Source: Gammaproteobacteria bacterium (GTDB lineage Bacteria > Pseudomonadota > Gammaproteobacteria > Pseudomonadales > Pseudohongiellaceae). From it: a stretch of DNA of 49,124 nt. Each line of letters opens with the position of its first letter. The first letter of the stretch is position 1. The translations under genes and the position numbers were made by a program. The stretch covers positions 1 through 49,124 of the forward strand of contig JAPORB010000073.1 in assembly GCA_026710425.1 (NCBI GenBank). Reading direction: 5' to 3'. Below are positions 25,789-35,010 of this stretch, in pieces. The notes beneath the pieces are model-generated. The model was not told the origin of the DNA. It saw only the letters and a list, made by a program, of their open reading frames with translations, and searched no databases.

Positions 25789-28700
25789 TTAATCCGCCGC
25801 CTGTAAAGTGACCGATTCGATCATTTTATTGAACTCTGCTTCAATCTTTTGATCAAAGTCCGTTTGTATCTCATAAACATCAATGAATTCAGCAAAAGCC
25901 CAGCGCCCATTCTGTTCATGATTGTTCACCCCGGGCACCCAATAGGTTTCCATGGTGGCTTTTTTCTCCTTCGCATCCTCACGCCGATAGCCCTTGATCT
26001 CGACGATCAAGTGGAGCAAGTTATCATCGCCATACCCATCATCAACTTTGACGATGAAATCGGGAATATATCTTCTTGTCTCAGAACCATAGCGGTAAGG
26101 CACTTCCAGTCCCAGGTTATGGTTCTTGACATAAGCTTTCACCTTTGGATGTGACTCGGCCATACGGCAGAATTCACCTTCCCAGTCACTATCAAGGATT
26201 GCCCAGTTGACATGGCAGCGACTAGCTTCTGTCTTCCAGCGATCAGACTTCGAAGTATTGAAGTTGACAAGAGCAGTGGAGCCGACTGGGTTATAGGGAT
26301 CAAGAACAGCCTTTATTGGTCGTTTTTCGGCAAAGGCGCGAGTGATACCGGCAGCGATGCGTTCACAAGCCATATCAGCTAATTCCTGATATAAGAGTTG
26401 AGCCGGATAGGTGTTACCTTTACAGACCAGATAGTTATCTAAATACTGTTTTGCTATTCGCTTAAGTTGACCGAATAGGTGGAGTCCTGGTTCCTCGCCT
26501 GTATCGCGCAACTTTGTATAAAGCAACCTCTGTGTGAGGTGATATAGCACGGTGGATCTACGAATGTCTTTAAGGTGCTCAAGACTCAGGTCCACATCTT
26601 CGCCTATAATGCCCGCATTCTTTGTTATTGATGGTCCGACAAGGTTCGGTGTCAGCTCCAGCACGGAATCATCATTGAACTCAGCAGTTAGGCGTTCATC
26701 GGGTAATTCAACCCGGTATCCTTCCACCCGTGGAAAGCGTATTTCCAAGGCATCGCGTTCTGGACGAATCGCTTTGACCTGAATTGTCTCTAAAGGTAGT
26801 TGCGGTGACACAACCACTGGCTTGGCGGTGAAATCAAAAGGTATTCCCAACACATCCGCGTATTCTACGCCAAACAGCCCTTCTTCATTGAGATCATAGG
26901 ATTGACGACGCAAGGCGCGGCCAATTACTTGTTCGCAGAGTAACTGGGTTCCGAAAGCCCGCACACCAAGCACATGAGTGACGGTATTGGCATCCCATCC
27001 TTCGGTAAGCATGGAAACCGAGACTACGCAACGAATGGAACCACCTAGGCGCCCTTCCTTGCCAACTGTATTCATAACCTCACGAAGCAAATCCTGCTCT
27101 GATATGCTTTCGGCTTTACTGCGGTCGCCTGTGCGCTCGACGATTTCACGACGAAACCTACCGATCTCATCAGCCGCCAAATCATGGAAGTTTTTATCCA
27201 GCGCATTGCCGGACTCGAGTTGCTCACTGTCGATTAACAGGGTGCGAGGCCGTGCAATCTGGTTTCCGTGCTCGTCATAGTTCTGAAATAGCGGCAGACG
27301 ACCATTCTCCAGAGTTGTTGACCCATCTTCGTTCTCTCTGTGAAAGCCTGAGATGAAATCGTAGACCAGCTTGGAAGTGGACGTGTTATTGCAGATAATA
27401 ATGAAGCAGGGCGGCACATGAATTCCTGCATCCTTCCATAATCCATAGGTCTTTTCATAGTGGCCATAAAGTGCTTGTAGTGCGGTTTGCAGTTCGACAG
27501 GCAAATTGAGTGGATCAAGATTCAATGCCTTACTCCTGCCCCTCTTCGGCATGCGGGTACGAATATGCTCCCAAAGATTCCTTAACTTAGGCATATCACC
27601 GCCGGGAATATTATCGGCTACTGGCACCCGTGGCAGTTTGACGATGCCGCATTCGATTGCATCCATAAGAGAAAAGTCATTCATTGTCCAGGGAAACAAG
27701 GTGCCTTCTGCATAACCGGAACCGCGAAGAAAGAATGGTGTTGCTGACAGGTCAACAACGCGAGACACACCTACTTTACGATTGACCGCTTCGATTCCGG
27801 TTATCCAGAGCCGGGCGGCCTCGTTATTCTTTTCCGCCTCTTTTCTGTCATCACCCTTGAGATCACCTTCAGCCTCATGGTCGGCTTTTTCACGATAACA
27901 ATGGTGAGCCTCATCATTGAGTACCATGATATTCTTCATGCCCATTAGGCTGAGCATTACCCTTTGCAACATTTGCCCCTCAGTTTCCTGGGTGTTCACT
28001 GCATCACCTCGACCCTGGAGCAGTGAACGTCCACCTTTCGAAAGGTTCATGCGCTCGCGCAACTTGAAAGCGTGATAGTTGGTAATGACAATCTTGGCCC
28101 GATCCAGATCAGGAAGCATATCGCTTGGAATCAGCTCACGACTCATGTAGTAACTGTCGGGATCATTGGGCTGGAGAACACGCAGGCGATCCCGAATAGT
28201 CAGGCCCGGAGCAACGATAAGGAATCCCCGAGTAAATCTTTTGCTCTGGGGTTTGCGCACTGCGTTTATGGTTTGCCAGGCTATCAGCATGGCCATGACC
28301 GTTGTCTTGCCGGCACCAGTCGCCAACTTCAGAGCTAGACGTATGATTTCTGGATTAGCATCATTGTTAGCATTCTCTAGATGTTCCAAGTAACCTTTGG
28401 CAACATTTCCGGAGTTGGGAGCAACTTCGGTCAGCCAGATGGCCGTTTCAACGGCTTCGACCTGACAAAAGAAAGGCCGGATATTGCTGAAATTATGATT
28501 TCTCCAGTGTTGAAGCAAACGTGCGGTTTCAGGCGTTACACGCCAGTCTTTTGAATTCGGTAAGGCCCGCCATTTATCGACTTGTTGGCGAACACCATTG
28601 ATGATCGCCGTATGGTCGTACTGCTGTTTGTCTGTGGATAAGCCTTTGCCTTCATCAAAGAGTAACTGAGATTGATCGGCCGAACCCTTGCGCTTTCTGG

Positions 28701-28848
28701 GTTTGGGAATGGGGGTGATGAAATCGGCGGGCCGACGGCTTTCAATAATCTGTTGGGTGGGCTGACCACTGGCATCCAGTTCCCAGTGCCGACTTGGGTA
28801 TTCGTATGGTGAATTCAGGATAGGTTGTTCAAAAAATTGATTATCCAT
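25789..28848 (-). CDS. res: Type III restriction enzyme Res subunit (helicase-nuclease)
   Basis: This 1019-residue protein has a superfamily 2 helicase core: Walker A ATGAGKT (176-182), DEAH (312-315), VDLSATPFF (motif III), and later a MLTEGWDANTV to VIGRALRRQ block covering motifs V and VI. Near the C-terminus, YIPDFIVKVDDG followed by LIVEIKGYR fits a PD-(D/E)xK nuclease. It should translocate on and cleave DNA lacking Mod methylation. GAGGAA precedes the ATG. It is the first gene of the operon, so res precedes mod, whereas type III loci usually have mod first. The promoter should lie in the region upstream of 28848. Confidence 0.93.
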   Translation of the reverse strand: MDNQFFEQPILNSPYEYPSRHWELDASGQPTQQIIESRRPADFITPIPKPRKRKGSADQSQLLFDEGKGLSTDKQQYDHTAIINGVRQQVDKWRALPNSKDWRVTPETARLLQHWRNHNFSNIRPFFCQVEAVETAIWLTEVAPNSGNVAKGYLEHLENANNDANPEIIRLALKLATGAGKTTVMAMLIAWQTINAVRKPQSKRFTRGFLIVAPGLTIRDRLRVLQPNDPDSYYMSRELIPSDMLPDLDRAKIVITNYHAFKLRERMNLSKGGRSLLQGRGDAVNTQETEGQMLQRVMLSLMGMKNIMVLNDEAHHCYREKADHEAEGDLKGDDRKEAEKNNEAARLWITGIEAVNRKVGVSRVVDLSATPFFLRGSGYAEGTLFPWTMNDFSLMDAIECGIVKLPRVPVADNIPGGDMPKLRNLWEHIRTRMPKRGRSKALNLDPLNLPVELQTALQALYGHYEKTYGLWKDAGIHVPPCFIIICNNTSTSKLVYDFISGFHRENEDGSTTLENGRLPLFQNYDEHGNQIARPRTLLIDSEQLESGNALDKNFHDLAADEIGRFRREIVERTGDRSKAESISEQDLLREVMNTVGKEGRLGGSIRCVVSVSMLTEGWDANTVTHVLGVRAFGTQLLCEQVIGRALRRQSYDLNEEGLFGVEYADVLGIPFDFTAKPVVVSPQLPLETIQVKAIRPERDALEIRFPRVEGYRVELPDERLTAEFNDDSVLELTPNLVGPSITKNAGIIGEDVDLSLEHLKDIRRSTVLYHLTQRLLYTKLRDTGEEPGLHLFGQLKRIAKQYLDNYLVCKGNTYPAQLLYQELADMACERIAAGITRAFAEKRPIKAVLDPYNPVGSTALVNFNTSKSDRWKTEASRCHVNWAILDSDWEGEFCRMAESHPKVKAYVKNHNLGLEVPYRYGSETRRYIPDFIVKVDDGYGDDNLLHLIVEIKGYRREDAKEKKATMETYWVPGVNNHEQNGRWAFAEFIDVYEIQTDFDQKIEAEFNKMIESVTLQAAD

Positions 28849-29940
28849 GTTTCCTCATTACTTGATGGGTACCACTGCGAGAGCAAGTTAAGCCTCGTAC
28901 TTCCATCTCTTCTTCAATTTTCCAAACACATATGCTCGTATTACGAACACCCCGCGCTATGCAACTCCACTCTAAACTCTGATGTTGCGGCTTACACGCA
29001 TAACTAATTTGGCCTAACGCGCAACTACCAGGGCTTCAACCGTTCGCGGTAACAAAATCAAGGACTTTTTTGCGGTGCCTTGAGCCCATCTCCTAGCTAT
29101 GTTCTTTCAACGGCTCCGCATACCTTTTTGTGCAAGATTCAATACTGAGCATATTATTCAAAATGAACACCACACCTCAAGAAAAGTAAGTCTGCTATCC
29201 GTTGGCCCCGGATACCGCACCCCAGCAACATATTTCCATAGAGGTTGCATGATAGCGGATAGTATAAAGATTGACACCTTGAATGTCATCCACGCCAATG
29301 CGACCAACCTTGGCGTTCACGAAATGCAGATTACTACAGCGACACGATCTTGCCGCCCTAGCGGGAAACTTCTACAAATGTACAACTCCTTCACCACGTC
29401 ACAGAGCGGGTTGGAACTACTGACCGACTGGCCACTCCAGCATCAAGCAGACACCGACAGCATGGATACCAACGGCACCAATCGATAGGCCCGCTTTGAT
29501 ACCTTGGACGCCGTCGTTATTGAGCTCATTCTCATCCATGCTTAACGCACTATGAAATCATGACGAGCCAGTCTAAGTGTGTTAGCTACCGTATTGCCGA
29601 ACTCTACAATGCCCTCAATATGGGATCTTCTACCTATGCCCGATACTTTCTCAAAGACTATTACTCTAATATAGAGATAATCCTAGTAAAACATCATGTG
29701 GTAGCTCATATTCAAAGATACGAAAATCAATCTGCACACCTATTAACCATAAATAACAGAGTGATAGAGCTCTAGACCAGTCGGGTTGTCTCTCTACACT
29801 TGATAATGCTAGTTAATATCGACCAATGTGACCATTTAGTCCAGTATTTTACCGCTGTTTCATTATACTTATAAACGAGGTTTCTTCCTAAACTGCCAGT
29901 ACCAAGCATAAAACTAGTGTATCATGACCACATGGAGGTT
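28849..29940. other. Gene-poor region upstream of the defence operon
   Basis: Nothing here supports a gene with confidence. Open frames at 29099-29488 and 29560-29775 have no good ribosome-binding site and no family text I recognise. A 40-codon minus-strand frame near 29420-29540 has a hydrophobic, glycine-rich stretch but is isolated. The region likely contains the defence-operon promoter. Its patchy base composition fits decayed mobile DNA at an island border. Confidence 0.35.
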
Positions 29941-29951
29941 CCCCCAACTGT

Positions 29952-30123
29952 TCAATAATGAATCCACACGTCGGCATGCAGCACGTCATCATCAAAGGCT
30001 GTAATGGTTACCATGTTTCCTGCCTCTGGCTGGAAGTAGCCAAAACCAGATTTGAAGAGCCCGAAAACTCCTGCATAAAAGACTAACAAGACGATTGTAA
30101 TTCTCAGGATATTTTTTCTTCAC
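29952..30123 (-). pseudogene. Small membrane-anchored protein, frameshifted and short
   Basis: A frame ending at 29952 reads ILRITIVLLVFYAGVFGLFK then SGFGYFQPEAGNMVTITAFDDD, which looks like a real membrane anchor followed by a soluble start. The natural start, a GTG at 30123 (MKK...), is one base out of frame with it across a run of six A residues. Removing one A restores one frame of about 57 codons. The gene may be frameshifted, or the A-run may be miscounted. It follows the DUF2237 gene by 21 nt. Its family is not clear to me. Confidence 0.4.
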
Positions 30124-30144
30124 ACAGATTATTAGCTCTTCATC

Positions 30145-30516
30145 TCAATTGATGTCCACAGCATAGTGCTTTAGCTTTTCCAGTGGCACGATATCCAATG
30201 CACTTTGGTGAGTTCGCATCAGAAAGACACGGGGTGCCATTTTGTGATCAAATGCCTCCAGCCAGCGGGCCGCACACAAGCACCAAGCATCACCTGGCTT
30301 CAGTCCCGGAAACCCATACTCTGGTACAGGCGTACTGAGATCATTCCCCCGAAGTCTGGAAAACTCAAGAAACTGTTCCGTCATCTCGGCACAGATTATA
30401 TGAGATCCAAGATCATCTTTGCTGGTATTGCAACAACCATCTCTAAAAAAACCTGTGACTGGATCAGTGCCACATGGTTGCAAGGGTTCGCCAAACACAT
30501 TCAGAGACTCATCCAC
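30145..30516 (-). CDS. DUF2237 family protein
   Basis: This 123-residue protein matches DUF2237 along its whole length: LNVFGEPLQPCGTDPVTGFFRDGCC near the start, then GNDLSTPVPEYGFPGLKPGD and WCLCAARW. It has several conserved cysteines and is soluble; the function is unknown. The start is a GTG at 30516 following AGGAGAA. It is 57 nt downstream of the LOG-family gene on the same strand, so the two may form one operon. Confidence 0.9.
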   Translation of the reverse strand: MDESLNVFGEPLQPCGTDPVTGFFRDGCCNTSKDDLGSHIICAEMTEQFLEFSRLRGNDLSTPVPEYGFPGLKPGDAWCLCAARWLEAFDHKMAPRVFLMRTHQSALDIVPLEKLKHYAVDIN

Positions 30517-30573
30517 GATCTTCTCCTGCTTTCCAAAATATATCCATAGACAATAGAAATTTCACATATGTCG

Positions 30574-31164
30574 TCAGTTGTCCAGTTCTGCCCACTTCTG
30601 CACATCAGGACGACTAAAACTTTCACAGGCATCCAATAGAACAGCTGGTTGCGAGTCAATAATCAACATCTCCCTATGCGCCGACCTGATAAATCCCTGC
30701 AATACGCTATGGTCAAGAAACTCTATCAGCTGATCATAATATCCGCTTACATTAAGCATTGCACAGGGTTTTTCATGAATCTTCAACTGCGACCAGGTGA
30801 GCATTTCCAGGAGTTCCTCAAGGGTGCCAAGACCGCCCGGAAGTGCTATAAACCCATCAGCGAGCTCAGCCATTTTAGCCTTGCGCTCATGCATTGAATC
30901 CACCAGGATCATGCGAGTGAGATTTTCATGTGGCACTTCCTTTCGAAACAGATTTTTTGGCAACACGCCGATTGCATCGCCACCAGCCTCCAATACTGTG
31001 TCAGCCACAACGCCCATGAGACCAATGCTAGCACCGCCATATACCAGACGCATATTTCTTTTAACGATCTCCCTGGATAATTCACGAGCTGCTGCAGCAT
31101 ACTGCGTATCTGCTCCTGTGGCAGACCCACAATAAATACAGATTGATCTTAATTTATCATTCAT
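30574..31164 (-). CDS. LOG family protein (nucleoside monophosphate phosphoribohydrolase-like)
   Basis: This 196-residue Rossmann-like protein begins ICIYCGSATG and carries the family signature PGGLGTLEEL (about 108-117) along with SMHERK upstream. LOG proteins cleave the base from nucleotide 5'-monophosphates; the plant and some bacterial enzymes release cytokinin bases, but in most bacteria the substrate is probably AMP or another nucleotide. It may therefore act in nucleotide salvage. The ATG follows a GGAATT site. It lies upstream of the DUF2237 gene in the same direction. Confidence 0.9.
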   Translation of the reverse strand: MNDKLRSICIYCGSATGADTQYAAAARELSREIVKRNMRLVYGGASIGLMGVVADTVLEAGGDAIGVLPKNLFRKEVPHENLTRMILVDSMHERKAKMAELADGFIALPGGLGTLEELLEMLTWSQLKIHEKPCAMLNVSGYYDQLIEFLDHSVLQGFIRSAHREMLIIDSQPAVLLDACESFSRPDVQKWAELDN

Positions 31165-31475
31165 ACAATTCCAGGGTTCACAAGCGCTATAAGTGGATGA
31201 TTGAAAATATATCCATGTATAGAATTTACATGCTAAGTTCGCATTGGAAATCCATTACATTAAATCTTACAATGGTCGATATATCATTGGAAGTTTCAAT
31301 TCTACCCTAACATATTTATCTGTTTTTCTTCTCACCATAATGACCGTTATACTCTTGTAACTTAGTCTCGTTTTGACCAATCAACCAATACGGTAATATC
31401 TCCGGGAAAATTAAAGGTTAAGTTAAAGATTACTTTTTTCCTAAACTGTACAGCTTTCCGCATCAAAAAGATCGT
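31165..31475. other. AT-rich intergenic region
   Basis: This 311-base stretch lies between the LOG-family gene and the end of the zinc metallopeptidase gene. It is AT-rich and holds no gene that I can support; it presumably carries the LOG-gene promoter. Confidence 0.4.
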
Positions 31476-32162
31476 TCACCGCCGCAGCAACAAAAACCAT
31501 CTCCCTATATTGAGTACATTGGCAAGTGCGGCAGAAAAATAGGTCAGAGCAGCCGCTCTGAGAATTTTTCTGACCACCGGAAGTTCTTCACCCCGCACAT
31601 ATTCTCCCTCAATCAGGATTGGTAATGCCTTGTTAAAACTGGCATCCCACTCCTCAGGTAGAATAATCAGGTAGGACAGTGCTCCGGCAATTTGCAATAA
31701 CAGACTGAGACCAATCACCATGCCAACGGCAAACGGGGATCTCAGAAGAAACCCTATCACCGGCAATGCCCACATGATGGCAATCCCGGCACGGGAAAGT
31801 GCCTGCGCCAAAGGCATATATCTGCTTCGTAGCTCGAAGATCCTCTCCTGACGATGAAACTGAATGGCATGTCCCACCTCGTGGGCCGCCACCGCTACCG
31901 CGGTAAGTGATTTGCCATTGAAATTAGCGGGACTCAACCTGATCATTTTGTGCTTGGGATCGAAGTGATCCCGGAACGGCCCAGTCTCTTCGACTTCAAT
32001 ACCTTCCAACTCAAACCTCTGGATTAAATGCTGCGCCAGTTCTCCACCGGTCCCAGGCATATCGGTTCGATCTCGGGCATGGACACGCATAACACGTCTT
32101 ACCCAGAAAGAGGGGAAAAGTACCAGCAGGGCTAGCATAAGACCAAGAATTGCGAGCAACAT
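31476..32162 (-). CDS. Neutral zinc metallopeptidase, membrane-bound
   Basis: This 228-residue protein belongs to the zinc metallopeptidase family with one N-terminal helix and two or three C-terminal ones. The HExxH motif is present as HEVGH (about 94-98) in VAAHEVGHAIQFH. The C-terminal PEEWDASFNKALPIL is typical. A third zinc ligand is likely further on, but I could not place it. It should cleave peptides at the inner membrane; the target is unknown. Confidence 0.85.
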   Translation of the reverse strand: MLLAILGLMLALLVLFPSFWVRRVMRVHARDRTDMPGTGGELAQHLIQRFELEGIEVEETGPFRDHFDPKHKMIRLSPANFNGKSLTAVAVAAHEVGHAIQFHRQERIFELRSRYMPLAQALSRAGIAIMWALPVIGFLLRSPFAVGMVIGLSLLLQIAGALSYLIILPEEWDASFNKALPILIEGEYVRGEELPVVRKILRAAALTYFSAALANVLNIGRWFLLLRR

Positions 32163-32369
32163 TATGTGTAATCAACAGTTAAAATGCACAATACGGACAT
32201 AGGCAGAACTTGCCGAAATCGATAATTGAGCAGTTAACTTGATTGGTTACGGACGTGGCTGCTCTGTTGAACCGAGTTTATCGCCCAGCTAAGTTCAGGC
32301 TAAGGTTAACAGAATCTGGCGACTATAATGAATGCAGATTGATGTTGATGGCGACTATTATCCCTCAAC

Positions 32370-33518
32370 TCAGAACTGGTTCAGTGTGGCGTAACGGTCC
32401 CGGTGAAAACTGGCATCACCAAGAAACTGCTGAGCAACCCGTGCCCGTTTCAGAAAGAACCCGATGTCAAACTCATCGGTCATACCGATCCCGCCATGCA
32501 TCTGCACCCCTTCATTACTGACCAGCTCGGCGGTCTCACTCAGCTTCGCCTTGCTGATGCTGGCTAATCTTGCAATGTCGTTTGCGGATCGTTGCGGATC
32601 GTCCAGTGCTGCCAAGGCAGCAAGCACGGCTGAACGACAAAGCTCCAGTTCACTATACATAATTGCTGCCCGGTGTTGCAGAGCCTGAAACGAACCAATT
32701 AATACACCAAACTGTTCCCGCTGCTTCAAATAATCCACCGTTCTCTCAAAAACCTCAAGGGCACTGCCGAGCATTTCTGCGCTGAGGCCAATGCGTGCCG
32801 TATCCAGGACCAGATCCAAATCCTGCGGGGAGATTTCAGCCCCACCCAGTTGTGATTCCTGTCCAACCACCACATTTTTCAGAACCACATTGGCACAGTT
32901 TCTGGAATCCACCATCTGAGTACGGTGTACTGATACACCTGACTGATCAGCATGAATCACAAACACACTGCGGCCGCAGAGTTCATCGGTTGCACCGGAT
33001 GTCCGCGCTACTACTAGAATCTTCTGCGCCATATGCCCGTCCAGAACAAAACACTTACGACCTTCGAGCACATAGTGTTCAGCCTGACGGTTAGCCGTGG
33101 TCGCAATAGTTCCGGGTCTGTGCACTGGACCCTCATCATGGGCGAAAGCCAGTATCAGTTCTCCGGAAACAATTTTTGGCAACAGTTCTTTTTTTTGTGC
33201 TGATGTACCAAGCCTGTTAATGGCAGCGGCCCCCAGCAGCACACTGGCAATCAGAGGTGAACTCAGCAATGTGCGTCCGCATTCTTCCAGCACAATGCCA
33301 AGACCGCTATAACCAAAATCAAATCCGCCAAAGGTCTCGGATATTGCCATACCCGGCCAACCCAGCTCGACCATTTGTTGCCAAAGAGCCTGATCGTAAC
33401 CCACCGAATCTGCACTATCACGCAAGTGGCGCAACACACTGACTGGTGCATGCTGCGTGCAAAAATTTTTCGCCGCATCCCGCAGCAATTGTTGCTCCTG
33501 TGTCAGCACAAGACCCAT
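32370..33518 (-). CDS. Acyl-CoA dehydrogenase, likely non-catalytic-type partner subunit
   Basis: This 382-residue protein has the three ACAD domains: an alpha-helical start, a middle beta domain and a C-terminal four-helix bundle with MHGGIGMTDEF. In the C-terminal region where many ACADs carry the catalytic Glu (in Y/IEGTxxIQ), this protein reads RVAQQFLGDASFHRDRY instead. Such subunits usually pair with a catalytic ACAD. The adjacent gene, 24 nt upstream, encodes an ACAD that has the Glu, so an alpha2beta2 complex like those acting on steroid or other bulky acyl-CoAs is likely. This pairing is inferred from the gene order. Confidence 0.85.
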   Translation of the reverse strand: MGLVLTQEQQLLRDAAKNFCTQHAPVSVLRHLRDSADSVGYDQALWQQMVELGWPGMAISETFGGFDFGYSGLGIVLEECGRTLLSSPLIASVLLGAAAINRLGTSAQKKELLPKIVSGELILAFAHDEGPVHRPGTIATTANRQAEHYVLEGRKCFVLDGHMAQKILVVARTSGATDELCGRSVFVIHADQSGVSVHRTQMVDSRNCANVVLKNVVVGQESQLGGAEISPQDLDLVLDTARIGLSAEMLGSALEVFERTVDYLKQREQFGVLIGSFQALQHRAAIMYSELELCRSAVLAALAALDDPQRSANDIARLASISKAKLSETAELVSNEGVQMHGGIGMTDEFDIGFFLKRARVAQQFLGDASFHRDRYATLNQF

Positions 33519-33542
33519 GGCCTATACCTTGCCGTTTCCCAT

Positions 33543-34772
33543 TTACTTATTGAGCAGGCTCAATATGTCCGGCAAACCCAGAACACGCTTAGCGACAATG
33601 TTCAGTTGCACCTCGGCAGTGCCTCCTTCAATTGAATTTGCTTTGGAGCGCAGCCATTCTCTGGCAATCCGCAGTTCATCGTCATTAAATCCCTCGCCCT
33701 CCCAGCCCAGGCTCTGGCTGCCAATAGCCTGCAACAGAAGTTCATAACGCCGCTTGTTCAATTCGCAACCATAGTATTTGAGCATAGATGATGTGGTATT
33801 CGGCCCTTGTGCCTGTTTGGACTCCTCGACCGCACGATGGGAGGTTAGGCTAAATGCCTCGCTGTCAATCTTGAATCGGGCAATATGGTCTCTCAGCACT
33901 GGATCGGACAGCTTCTCCCGATCTCCCCTATACTTCATGGCGGCCTTTTCCGGAGAAGCCAGTACACTGGTGGTGCCACCTCGGTCAGCTTGACTATCAG
34001 CCAGTCCAAACCCAGAGATCATGGTGCGCTCATGCTGAAGCAAGCGTTTGGCAATGGTCCAGCCATCATTCAACTGACCAACCAGATTGCTGACTGGAAC
34101 TCGAACATTGTCAAAAAAGGTTTCGCAAAATGGCGAGGAACCGCTGATCAGCTGGATGGGTCTGGTTGTAATTCCCTCCGAAGCCATGTCAAACAAAATA
34201 AAGCTGATACCGCTGTGTTTTGGGACATCAAGGTCAGTTCGTACCAGACAGAATATCCAGTCGGCCTTGTCTGCATAGGAGGTCCATACCTTGGATCCAT
34301 TGATCAAGTAATGATCTCCCTGTCTCTCTGCCCTGGTTTTCAGACTGGCCAGATCAGAACCCGATCCAGGTTCAGAATAGCCCTGGCACCAACGGATCTC
34401 ACCACGCACGATCTTTGGAATATGCTCTGCCTTTTGCTGGTCGTTGCCGTACTGTAGCAGCACCGGGCCAAGCATACTGACCCCAAAACTGGTCAGAGCT
34501 GGTCGTGCACCAATGCGGGCCATTTCCTGACCCAATACCATGGCCTGGTCAACAGACAGACCGCCACCACCGTAATCGCTGGGCCAGGTCGGGCAGGTCC
34601 AGCCTTTTGCCGCCATACGTTGCAACCACAGCTTGCTGTCCGGATTTTTGAATTGTGCCTGTCGACCACCCCAGACTATTTCATCCTGAACCATCGGCGT
34701 TCGCATGGATGGAGGACAATTCACTTCCAGCCATTCACGGGCTGTTTCACGAAAACTTTGCAGTGCACTCAT
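33543..34772 (-). CDS. Acyl-CoA dehydrogenase, catalytic subunit type
   Basis: This 409-residue flavoprotein oxidises acyl-CoA to trans-2-enoyl-CoA. The FAD-binding QGYSEPGSGSDLASL is present in the middle domain, and the C-terminal NSIEGGTAEVQLNIVAKRVLG includes the likely catalytic Glu. The N-terminal REWLEVNCPP with WPSDYGGGG fits ACADs active on branched or ring-containing substrates. It is followed 24 nt later by the second ACAD gene. An ATG at 34772 is the best start, though its ribosome-binding site is weak. Confidence 0.9.
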   Translation of the reverse strand: MSALQSFRETAREWLEVNCPPSMRTPMVQDEIVWGGRQAQFKNPDSKLWLQRMAAKGWTCPTWPSDYGGGGLSVDQAMVLGQEMARIGARPALTSFGVSMLGPVLLQYGNDQQKAEHIPKIVRGEIRWCQGYSEPGSGSDLASLKTRAERQGDHYLINGSKVWTSYADKADWIFCLVRTDLDVPKHSGISFILFDMASEGITTRPIQLISGSSPFCETFFDNVRVPVSNLVGQLNDGWTIAKRLLQHERTMISGFGLADSQADRGGTTSVLASPEKAAMKYRGDREKLSDPVLRDHIARFKIDSEAFSLTSHRAVEESKQAQGPNTTSSMLKYYGCELNKRRYELLLQAIGSQSLGWEGEGFNDDELRIAREWLRSKANSIEGGTAEVQLNIVAKRVLGLPDILSLLNK

Positions 34773-34801
34773 GCTGAGTTTCTATTTCAGATTGTGAATA
34801 T

Positions 34802-35010
34802 TATTTCAGGTTGCTAGAGCAGTTGACGATCAAAGGAAGACCAGTACTTGCCGCCACTAGTATCAATGGTGCCATCATACAGGTGAATATTCGAGTGGCA
34901 GACCCACAGACCAACTTCTCAATCAGCAGCTCGGTGCCGACAGGCACAGAATCGCGAGTTTTAACTTTAACCAGCGGCGCACCAAGTTCCGCTGTTTGCC
35001 AGGAAAGCAT
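34802..35010 (-). pseudogene. Zinc alcohol dehydrogenase N-terminal remnant
   Basis: The frame begins [20 protein letters not shown], then VGTELLIEKLVCG, matching the first 40 residues of NAD-dependent zinc alcohol dehydrogenases. At that point the frame is lost; the next frame continues CHSNIHLYDGTIDTSGGKYW, the expected GVCHSDIHLYDG zinc-site text. The coding trace then ends, so most of the gene is deleted as well as frameshifted. Its ATG overlaps the stop of the hydratase/dehydrogenase gene as TGATG, showing it was a coupled member of the operon. Confidence 0.85.

Noticed and set aside
29012-29018. GCCTAAC as an integron attC core site
   Set aside because: No matching inverse core at the right distance and no cassette array or integrase seen.
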